Source: Alloascoidea africana
Taxonomy: Eukaryota > Ascomycota > Alloascoideomycetes > Alloascoideales > Alloascoideaceae
Direction of reading: 5' to 3'
Length of the DNA stretch: 64,000 nt
NCBI GenBank assembly: GCA_030581615.1
Contig: JAKTTT010000021.1
Coordinates: 186,001 to 250,000, forward strand
Both the position numbers and the translations under genes were made by a program. The notes beneath the pieces were generated by a model. That model saw only the letters and a list, made by a program, of their open reading frames with translations, was not told where the DNA came from and did no database searches. Positions 55,851 to 64,000 of the stretch are shown here, in pieces (within the stretch, counting starts at the first letter, position 1; the number at the start of each line of letters is the position of its first letter).

Positions 55851-58118
55851 ATGGCTCTTTCCCTCTCTGTGGCCCCAGACAACAGCCGCGCCCGGCCTGA
55901 TACGCAACAGCAGGAGCAACACAACCACAACCACCGCCAGCAACATCCACAACACCCACCCAAAACGCACCGTGCTAGCTACACTGTGGACTTGTCCCAG
56001 CCCAGAAACGCAGACAAGCTGCTCGACAGCAATATCCGCCGAGAAGTGCCTCGCCGTCACAACCGATCCAGCTCCATCCCGCTGAGCTCCGTGACAATGG
56101 CCCCGAGAAGGAAAGGCACCACCACCAACACCACCGGTGCCATCGATATTCCCGCAAACCGAACCCAAAAGTCCCGCAACGCTCCACCGTCGCCAACGAG
56201 ACAATCCGGGTCGCCGTCGACTCCGGGGTCTGCGTTCCAGCAGCTGCCGAAGCTGAACACCATTCACAAGGCAAAAACTTTTGTAGGCAGCAAAATTAGG
56301 AGAGGTTCTGGGTCCGGCCCTTCTTCTACCTCGGCATCCACATCCAACACCAATAACAACAGCAATAATAGTAAAGCAAGCCTCGTAAGCCTAATGACCC
56401 CAGTCCCCAACAATGCCAACTCGACCTCAGGATCAACTCCAGGAAGAAGCCACTCATCCCTAAGCGACTTGAAACGTCTTTTAAAACGCTCGAATCCGGT
56501 CACGATACCCAGGGCCGATGTCTCACTCTCGCAGTTGAATGACATGCCTAATTCTTTCCCGCAGGGCCAACGCAAATTTCTCCCTGGCCAACCACAACCG
56601 CAGCAACAGCAGTTACAAAATCACAGCCCTGTGAAATCCGTGTTCAAAAGATACAAAATCATGGAAGAGCTCGGCGAAGGTATCGGGGGTCGTGTATACC
56701 TTGTGAAAAGGATAAAAGATGCCAAACTTTTTGCCATCAAAGAGTACCGAAAACGTGACAATTGCGAATCTGAACGAGATTACTGCAAAAAAATCGGTGC
56801 AGAATACACCATCGGCTCAACGTTAAACCACCCCAACATTATCAAAACCGTTGAGATCAGTTATGAGGGACCCAAGATTAACCAAGTTCTCGAGTACTGC
56901 GATTATGACCTTTATGCATTGGTAATGTCGGAAAAAATGCAAAAAAATGAAATTTTTTGCTGTTTTAAGCAGGTTCTCAACGGTGTCCATTACTTGCACC
57001 ACATGGGCGTTGCACATCGAGATTTGAAACTCGATAACTGCGTCGTCACGAGAGAAGGACTTGTCAAGATTATTGATTTTGGTGCTGCTTCCATCTTCAA
57101 CTATCCATTTTCAAGCAAGGTTATTGAAGCCTACGGTATTGTTGGCTCCGAGCCTTACTTGGCTCCAGAAGAAATTCAACAGTTGAGCTATGATCCAAGA
57201 CCTGTGGATATTTGGTCTCTTGGAATTATCCTTATTTGTATGCTTGTGAAACATTTCCCTTGGAAAAGTCCCCGTCTCAGTGACAAGTGTTTCCAAAAGT
57301 TTTGTGACCGCGATGAGGAAACCTTGGGTGATGCTTTGAAAAGATCAAAATGTTGTGAAATTAAGGGTCCTCTAGCTTCAAATGAATACAAATTTGAACA
57401 TAATGATGACCATTTAATATCCTCATCCCCTTGTTCATGCCGTTCTTCAAGTACAAGTAGTGCTGCTTCGGGCTCAACACCCCCCAGTGCCTCAACCAGC
57501 GGTGTAAAGTACATTCACGACCAATACACAACAGTGCCTTTTTACACGGGCAAAGGAGGAGTCACCTATATTCATGATCAGTATACCACTGGACCTTTAG
57601 CCCCAGGAATGGTTGGTTACTTCTCAACACCAGATTCGGATTCAGATTCGGCCTCAGATGGCCTTGAATTCGTTTTCAACCCACAACTCGAATACGTTGC
57701 CAGTGCAAACACAATCTCCCCATCTTCATCAACACAAGGTGACACTATTGTGAAACCCGAAGTCTGTGGTAGCGCTCGATGTAGAAACAAGATGTCGTCG
57801 GATATGGGAAGAAATTATGGTTCACGTTTTGGACCCGAATCCGATTCCGAATTGCGAATTTTAAGATCTTTACCTTATGAAGCATGGAATGTTTTACGTG
57901 GAATGTTACAACTTGCCCCATGTGATCGTTTTTCAATCGATGAGGTGTTGGATGACGAATGGGTTAAAAGTATTGAAATGTGTTGTGAAGTTACCAAAAT
58001 TCAACATGGTAAAGAAAAGGTTATTTTAAAACAGGGGAAAAATCATAAACATTCACAAGTGGAAAAGAATATGGCCCATATTGCAGGTTTGGAAAAGCTC
58101 AGGAAGGAAAAAAATTGA
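55851..58118 (+). CDS. Serine/threonine kinase of the Sat4(Hal4)/Hal5 family
   Basis: 755 aa. The first ~260 residues are disordered, basic and Ser/Pro/Gln-rich. The kinase domain begins near 265 with glycine loop GEGIGGRV (~274-281) and FAIKEY supplying the ATP-binding Lys. ESERDYCKKIGAEYTIGSTLNHPNI is the family's characteristic C-helix region. HRDLKLDN (~389-396), DFGAA (~409) and SEPYLAPEE complete the catalytic core, so all key residues are present. A ~155-residue Ser-rich insert (~510-665) splits the C-lobe, in the same place as in Sat4. It contains a duplicated YIHDQYTT segment (Tyr554 and Tyr573). The last block LRSLPYEAWNVLRGMLQLAPCDRFSIDEVLDDEW closes the domain. Yeast Sat4 and Hal5 stabilise plasma-membrane transporters such as Trk potassium carriers and affect salt tolerance. 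Confidence 0.9.
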   Translation: MALSLSVAPDNSRARPDTQQQEQHNHNHRQQHPQHPPKTHRASYTVDLSQPRNADKLLDSNIRREVPRRHNRSSSIPLSSVTMAPRRKGTTTNTTGAIDIPANRTQKSRNAPPSPTRQSGSPSTPGSAFQQLPKLNTIHKAKTFVGSKIRRGSGSGPSSTSASTSNTNNNSNNSKASLVSLMTPVPNNANSTSGSTPGRSHSSLSDLKRLLKRSNPVTIPRADVSLSQLNDMPNSFPQGQRKFLPGQPQPQQQQLQNHSPVKSVFKRYKIMEELGEGIGGRVYLVKRIKDAKLFAIKEYRKRDNCESERDYCKKIGAEYTIGSTLNHPNIIKTVEISYEGPKINQVLEYCDYDLYALVMSEKMQKNEIFCCFKQVLNGVHYLHHMGVAHRDLKLDNCVVTREGLVKIIDFGAASIFNYPFSSKVIEAYGIVGSEPYLAPEEIQQLSYDPRPVDIWSLGIILICMLVKHFPWKSPRLSDKCFQKFCDRDEETLGDALKRSKCCEIKGPLASNEYKFEHNDDHLISSSPCSCRSSSTSSAASGSTPPSASTSGVKYIHDQYTTVPFYTGKGGVTYIHDQYTTGPLAPGMVGYFSTPDSDSDSASDGLEFVFNPQLEYVASANTISPSSSTQGDTIVKPEVCGSARCRNKMSSDMGRNYGSRFGPESDSELRILRSLPYEAWNVLRGMLQLAPCDRFSIDEVLDDEWVKSIEMCCEVTKIQHGKEKVILKQGKNHKHSQVEKNMAHIAGLEKLRKEKN

Positions 58119-58918
58119 TTTTGATTTTGATTTTTGATTTTTACAAAAACACAAGAAAACTTTTTTATTATTATTTCCCCCACCACATAATGACGACAAT
58201 GGCACACGACACAACATTCTTCAAATTTTGTAAGAATGCAAAAAAAAAAAAGATTCCCATCTGAACAATAATGATTGCAGTTTTACACCTAGAGACTGAT
58301 TTTTACCGCAAATTCTTAGAGAAAAATATCCAAGATACAAAATTGGATTGATTTGGGAAAGCAACATTGGATGAACATCCCCCCAAAAAACAACACAATA
58401 ATAATCATCATCATCATCATTTTGTCGTGCCTTCAATTCTACTTTCAAGACTATTTTTTTTTCTTATTTATGTTTTGTTTGTTTTATATGTCATGTTGTG
58501 TTGTTTACTTTTTGATTTGACCTTTTTCCAGTTATTTGTTTTGAGATGAGGACTAAGAACACAAAAATTTCCTATTTTCTTCTTTTTTTTTTTGTTGCCT
58601 ATATGCACAACCAATTGGGCTTTTTTGTATTGCATATTTTTTTTTTCTTCAGTTTTTTGGAGTATCGTGCCCCCCATGTTTAGGATTTTTTGGATTTGTT
58701 TTTTTGATAGCTTTAATTTGTAAAAAGACCCTAGTAATGGATGGTCTTTTTCTCCTCTTTTGTGTATCAAAACCCATTCAAGCGCTGACCCCGAAACTTA
58801 TAGACTCGGTGAAGTTACCCTGTCTTTTGTCCAAGTATATCAGCGGCGGGTTTTGGCGGCAAGGAAAAACTAAAGAACCCTTTCCTTGTTCCTGTTCTCT
58901 CTTCATCATTACTACAAT
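58119..58918. other. Intergenic region between kinase and SHMT genes
   Basis: 800 bp; 3' flank of the kinase gene with many T runs, then the SHMT promoter. No clear TATA box. A CAT trinucleotide tract lies at 58405-58420. Confidence 0.4.
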
Positions 58919-60576
58919 ATGATATCCGCTAGAATTGTTTCCACATCTTTGAGAGCCATACGTCGTCCTGCTGTCATTGGCTCTTTATCGGTATGACCAA
59001 TCACTGTTTAACAATTTCTGATGTTGGCAAGTAACATTGTATATCTAACTTAGATGACGTCGCGGACAATATATGGGTCATAAATTTAGAAAAGAGCGTA
59101 TTCTGTATCTCAAGATGAACAAAAAGTAAGCAGGCATTTCTTTTCGAAAAAACTGTTTACCTGTATATATTAACCTTTTTTAAACGGAAACAGTTGATTT
59201 CACAACATGTTAGTGATGTCGATCCAGAGATGGCCGCGATTCTCAAACGAGAACAAAACAGACAGAAAACCTCAATCACTCTAATCCCAAGTGAAAACTT
59301 TACTTCTCGCGCAGTTATGGATCTTTTGGGTTCAGAAATGCAAAACAAATACTCTGAAGGTTATCCTGGTGAACGTTACTACGGTGGTAATGACTTTATA
59401 GATCAGGCCGAATCTCTGTGTCAGAAACGTGCTTTGAGCACTTTTGATTTGGATCCTGAACTTTGGGGGGTCAATGTCCAACCATTATCGGGTGCTCCTG
59501 CAAACTTGTATGCCTATTCTGCCGTTCTCGAGGTTGGTGATCGATTGATGGGTCTGGATCTCCCACATGGAGGTCATTTAAGCCATGGGTATCAAACCGC
59601 AACAACAAAGATTTCCATGATTTCAAAGTATTTCCAAACAATGCCTTACAGACTTAATGAGGAAACCGGAATCATTGATTATGATTTTTTGCAAAAATCA
59701 GCACTTTTATTTAGACCCAAAGTCCTGGTTGCTGGAGCTTCAGCCTATCCACGTATAATCGACTACGCCAAGATGAAGCAAATTGCAGACTCGGTAGGAG
59801 CATATCTACTTTCCGATATGGCTCACATTTCTGGAATGGTTGCAGCAAAAGTGACGGATTCTCCTTTTGCTCATTCGGATATCGTTACCACCACCACCCA
59901 TAAATCACTTCGTGGACCCCGTGGTTCAATGATCTTTTTCAGAAAGGGAGTCCGTAAGACCACAAAAAAGGGGAAACAGATTTTGTACGATTTGGAAAAG
60001 AAAATCAATTTCTCCGTGTTCCCTGGCCATCAAGGTGGACCCCATAACCACACTATCGCCGCCCTTGCGGTTGCCCTTGGCCAGGCACAGACCCCCCAGT
60101 TCAAGAATTACCAGCAAAATGTGATTGAAAATGCTCAGTCGTTTGCATCTGCTCTCACCTCTCGTGGATTCAAGTTGGTTTCTGGTGGAACAGATACACA
60201 TTTGATTTTGATAGATCTCAAGGATAAGAAGATTGACGGTGCAAGACTTGAATCTGTACTTGAAAAGATCAACATTGCCGCAAACAAAAACACAATTCCT
60301 GGTGACAAGTCCGCATTGTTTCCTAATGGTTTGAGAGTAGGCACGCCAGCAATGACAACTAGAGGTTTTGGTACTCAAGAGTTTGAGAAAGTGGCCGAAT
60401 TTATGGATCGGGCCACAGCTCTTGCGATTGAATTAAAGGCACAGACAACTGGTGATACCCCCAAATTACTATTGGCAGATTTTAAAAACAAGGCTGCGGA
60501 AAGTGAAAAGATTAAGGCTTTGGGTGCTGAGGTTGCTGAATGGGTTTCTCAGTATCCTGTTCCTGGAGAACTATAA
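58919..60576 (+). CDS. SHM1: Serine hydroxymethyltransferase, mitochondrial form
   Basis: Three exons: 58919-58990, 59090-59125 (36 nt) and 59194-60576, giving 496 aa. Exon 1 encodes a basic, hydroxylated amphipathic presequence ([17 protein letters not shown]). Exon 2 encodes [12 protein letters not shown], containing an R-A-Y-S processing-type site. Exon 3 starts [13 protein letters not shown] and contains the full SHMT fold: [33 protein letters not shown] and the PLP lysine motif [14 protein letters not shown]. The C-terminus QYPVPGEL matches Shm1. The enzyme interconverts serine and glycine with tetrahydrofolate in the mitochondrial matrix. Exon 2 is inferred: it keeps frame and has a strong GTAAGC donor. 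Skipping it (58990 joined to 59194) would also keep frame, so isoforms are possible. Confidence 0.93.
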
Positions 60577-63500
60577 AGTTTTATTTGAATGACGATGAAA
60601 TGCAATAGTAAAAGAAAGATGGAGAAATCGGACTAGCGGATAGAACAAATGTACTCAACATACATCCATACAAATATTTCTAAAGTCTGAATAGAATAAC
60701 TCTCTCAGAGCCATGCATGATCTACCTAGAATTTTCATAAAAGGAACATTGTTTATCTTAATGGATTTTATTTTAGAAAAAAGCGTAGTTTCTGAATTGT
60801 ACTCTACGGCAAAATTGAGGAACCAAAACATTAGGACTGATGCGCAGCGAGCAGAAAAGATTTTGAACATTCCTACTCATTGACAACTTATCCAGCAATA
60901 TTTCAAGATACATGGTTACCCTGCACTGCATATCATCATCCCAACCCTAACAAGCGCCACGTGACTGCATTTTCTGTATAAAAAAATTCACCTCCTTGCC
61001 ATTTCTTCTTCTTTTCTTTCTTTAATCAAAAAGTAAACAAAGCAATGCCACGACAAGTTAATGTAAATTATCAAGTTAATTTGTTGCCAATTTATTAATA
61101 ATTGAATTTATCATGCTTTGGAGACAAATGCTTCATTATATCCTGGATAGGAAGTTTGGATACCTTTAAAGATAGGATCTGAATGTCGATGAAAGGATAC
61201 ATTTTTAGTTCTACTTATAATGCGGGGAAAGATATGGATTTAGCGAATATAGGTTTCAATTCAGTTTTTGTATTCTGTGCGATTCCAACGATAAGAATAA
61301 TAATACCAACGCTTTTACTTGATGGTTCGGCGACATTACTCACCATGCGATTTTGTGTTAAGCTATTTAAATTGACTGAGGGTTAATATTTCGATTCCCC
61401 TGTACCAGCCCGTGTAAAGTCTGTTTTTTCTGATAAGCAAATCCAATGAATTGTGTTTTTTTTTTGATCGCTAAGTAATTCTACAAAAAATGACCAAAGT
61501 AAGACTTTTGAAATGCGAAAGGCAATTACTTCGAACAGTTAGGGCATCTCCACCCCCTTGCATGTTCTCCAAACATTTGAAGTAGTTGATCCGCCAACAG
61601 GTGAGATATGTCTGGTAATGGTGGTACGTTCGCGATAGTTAAATTTCTATAGCCTAATTTATTTCCCGCATTGATTTGATTCTTATTCCCAAAGAGTTGG
61701 ACTTGACACTATATGGCACGCCAGATTGCTGTAGGTTTTTTAACCCTTATTCTTGTTTTCCGATTTATTTTTTGGGGTATCCTTATCGATATCGATCTTG
61801 ATAAATAAAGGATATTCATGCTAATTTCTATTCTGCACTATTCGTGTGGCTGGCTGCCCTCCCAACTATAAGCTCGAATCTAATACTGTGTCGTTTTTCA
61901 GCCGCTTTTGAGATAGTAGTGATACGGCATCATTTTTTTCTTATGTCCCTTCTTGGACTGCCCTAATCAGTAAATGAATCGTGCCCTTTTCATTCTCATG
62001 TTGGCTGAGAAATGCATTATAGTGGCTCTTGCAGTAGATCAAAACATTCAAGGTACTTTGTTTCCGCCAAAGCACAAATGGAAACTTGTAAGAATGAATA
62101 ATACTAGTTAGTGTAGATTGTGGTGTGAGAAGAGCATCCGGCAGTTGCCTTGTGTTTCTTCGAGAACATGAAAATTCTGGAAATGTTAGTTTTAGAGAAA
62201 CAAGAGCGGAAAACGATTTGCTTCGAAACACTTAAATGACAATAACCAAGATATCCATACAATTATTGTTGTAATTATGATTCTTATCTAGCCATGACAT
62301 CTCTGAACATGCAAATGTCTTGATCATCGAAAATGAAGTATAACGTTTCACCATTGGCGCCATAGAATCAGGTCTAACTCTACAATACGGCTTAAGCAAG
62401 ATAAACATCTGTGCAGACCTTTTCAGAACTTTACGGCATCTGGACATCCATGTGGAGATGCCTTTTGACATGGATATGTTCCTATTATCTTTGTGTTTGT
62501 ACCTATATGAGGCAAGGAACATATATTTCAGTACAAATCATGTTTCAAAAGATTTATTTCACATTTTCTACAGGCTGTATGTATAGCAAAGGGGTAAAAG
62601 AGGAGATGATGATAGAATAAAAGAGGCTAAGTCAGGTTTGACCTAGTGCAGCTAATCATAACTCTATTGTTTCCAAGATTTATCCGTACCCTACTAGAAA
62701 AACCATCCTCATCTTCAAAATGAAAGAGAGCATTTTAAAACTAGAAACGCCAAGATTCTATTGACGCGTTCCCCATTCTGGTACTTGGGAATCAAGATCT
62801 GCTGTATCTCTTGACCAAGTCTTGGCTCTCTTAATTGTGAAAGTTTGGAAAACCCCAGCTTGTGACAAACTATGAATTTATTGGCCACTACAAACGTTTA
62901 GAACTCCTCTCCTTTAGGAATAACATAATTTTTTTTCCAGAATTGATAAACTGAGATGAAAGGCTCTTTCCTATCTTGTCTGTTAATGTATTTGCTTGCA
63001 TTGCTTTTGGGCATACCTAACGCATACAGTATCTACTGTAAAGAGAGAGACAGAAGAGCTTTTCACAGAACTCAAATGACATGAAAAGAATTTTATCTTA
63101 TCCCTTTTAGACACGTTATCTACGATGATGCCTTTCCCCAATCATTAGGGTCTGTTTGTGTATAAACTTACCAGTAGACACCAATAAGTTCTACAGGCGC
63201 TGCTTCCCAATGCATCACTCTATGTTTCTCTTGTTATTTAACACACTTTATTTGCTAGTAAAACATGCTTGGGGTTGTTGTGAAATCAAAAATCAAACTT
63301 GTCTACGGCACGAATACCGGGATCACGTATGGTGTTTTGGTTATCACCTCAACCTCGAAAACAGCATGTATTTAGAATTCTTACAGGAAGAGGTTGGTGC
63401 CAGCCTCAAACGGGTTATCTTCTCACTCTCTAGTAGTGAGGTTTAGATAGGTCTATACAAGTTGCCCTTCTTGTTCTTCCTTATGGGGAGAAATCAACGA

Positions 63501-63844
63501 TTCTAGTGTTGTTTGAATCCTCCCGCCTTCCTTCTCGAACCCTTACAGTTGGCATAATCTTAATTTGTTTTCACAACAAGTAAGGATCGAAACAAGAATT
63601 TACGTTTAAATGTTCCTTAACCATAACTTTAGATAAACAACAGATAGATCGCGCAATTTAGAAAGCATGCGCTCAGAATGCCACACAAGTCAGGAGGAAG
63701 CCATATATAACAGGAACAATCTTGTAGCTGTTAGATTTCGTTTGTTCAGTGTTGCTTAACCATATTCAGTCTAACGATCTCGGTTCTTTTGGCCCCTTCT
63801 TCTTCTCTTGGTAAAGGTTGGGAGTCACTGGAAGCAATATCAAA
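60577..63844. other. Gene-poor region
   Basis: 3.27 kb, AT-rich. It contains one promoter-like block (see 60958-61098). Open stretches at 61183-61386 (+), 61941-62231 (-), 62232-62522 (-) and 63156-63446 (+) resemble no known family, and several lack an ATG. TATATAA at 63704-63710 is the probable TATA box of the gene starting at 63845. No RNA gene recognised. Confidence 0.35.
60958..61098 (+). promoter_or_regulatory. Promoter-like block followed by a 17-codon ORF
   Basis: CACGTGAC (60958-60965), TATAAAAAA (60977-60985), a pyrimidine-rich stretch and an A-rich AAACAAAGCA lead into an ATG at 61045. The frame encodes MPRQVNVNYQVNLLPIY and stops at 61098. The layout is that of a yeast promoter, but the product is tiny. 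It could be a real small ORF, the first exon of a gene I could not assemble, or the start of a noncoding RNA. Confidence 0.35.
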
Positions 63845-64000
63845 ATGGTGTCGGTATCGCCTAGCATTTCGGATGGACAATCCATCGAGAATGAAAAGAA
63901 ACAAAGCGATACAAATTCAAACAAGGCTCCAGAGCACTTTTCGATAGAAAAGGGAGCTTTGTCCTCGATCAAATGGATGGCCGATAGGGATCTAGATAAT
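63845..64000 (+). CDS. Unrecognised protein, N-terminal 52 residues, runs off the window
   Basis: ATG at 63845 opens a frame that stays open to the window end. The visible part is polar and charged, starting MVSVSPSISDGQSIENEKK, without a signal peptide or TM segment. TATATAA lies 135-141 bp upstream, a good distance for a yeast promoter. Such hydrophilic N-termini are common in fungal transporters and many other proteins; no family can be assigned. Confidence 0.55.
   Translation, partial: MVSVSPSISDGQSIENEKKQSDTNSNKAPEHFSIEKGALSSIKWMADRDLDN

Noticed and set aside
59054-59125. 72-nt version of SHMT exon 2 using the first AG after the branch point
   Set aside because: It has stop codons in all three frames; the AG at 59089 gives an in-frame presequence with a plausible cleavage site.
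61380-61405. ATTTCGATTCCCC, similar to a tRNA B box
   Set aside because: The flanking bases cannot form a T stem and no A box, anticodon stem or acceptor stem is present.
61941-62522. Two adjoining minus-strand open frames (~96 codons each)
   Set aside because: Composition is not convincingly coding, no family match, no splice signals; AT-rich DNA of this length often shows such frames.
63156-63446. Open stretch ending in a Ser-rich LSSSEV, considered as a decayed retroelement fragment
   Set aside because: The likeness is a few residues and there is no ATG, flanking repeat or neighbouring domain to support it.

Overview
This is nuclear DNA of a budding-yeast-like ascomycete (subphylum Saccharomycotina). 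Evidence: yeast-specific families (Zds, Skg3/Caf120, Hal-type kinase, YAT permease, Pxl1-like LIM protein, GPI wall protein), compact mostly intron-poor genes, and short introns (about 57-112 nt) with GTAWGT-like donors and (T)NCTAAC branch points. CTG encodes leucine at conserved RPB1 positions (for example around 8606-8632), so this is not a CTG-Ser yeast. Introns are commoner than in Saccharomyces (RPB1 has five), which suggests an early-diverging lineage such as Dipodascales; that placement is inference.

Layout. 1-752 (-): 5' part of a multi-pass membrane protein, possibly ABCC-type. 1215-3604 (+): a kinesin-14-like protein whose motor domain has lost its nucleotide-binding motifs (Vik1/Cik1-like). 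4660-10270 (+): RPB1, six exons, inside a sharply GC-rich block. 11829-13613 (+): COG0523/CobW GTPase. 14109-15704 (+): amino-acid permease. 16039-20034 (-): Zds protein. 20518-21457 (-): SEC65 (SRP19). 22211-23947 (+): two-LIM protein. 24678-26237 (+): F-box protein. 28110-30197 (+): Cdc25/Mih1 phosphatase with an overlapping uORF. 30768-32261 (-): unrecognised three-exon gene. 32912-33733 (+): Grx3/4 glutaredoxin. 36595-39056 (-): Skg3/Caf120-like PH protein. 41270-44086 (+): four-TM protein with a huge disordered tail. 46200-46943 (+): GPI-anchored wall protein. 46944-55850: about 8.9 kb with no recognisable gene. 55851-58118 (+): Hal/Sat4-type kinase. 58919-60576 (+): mitochondrial SHMT with a 36-nt exon. 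60577-63844: gene-poor. 63845-64000 (+): 5' end of an unrecognised gene.

Functional threads: several genes concern mitosis and cell polarity (Cdc25/Mih1, Zds, the Vik1/Cik1-like protein, LIM and Skg3-like proteins). Zds proteins are known to act with PP2A-Cdc55 upstream of Mih1 in S. cerevisiae. Others concern metal/iron handling (CobW, Grx3/4), one-carbon metabolism (SHMT) and nutrient/ion uptake (permease, Hal kinase). There is no evidence that neighbours form one operon-like unit; each has its own promoter. No tRNA, rRNA, CRISPR array or intact transposon was recognised. All splice sites below were chosen by reading frame, branch point and family fit, not by transcript data.
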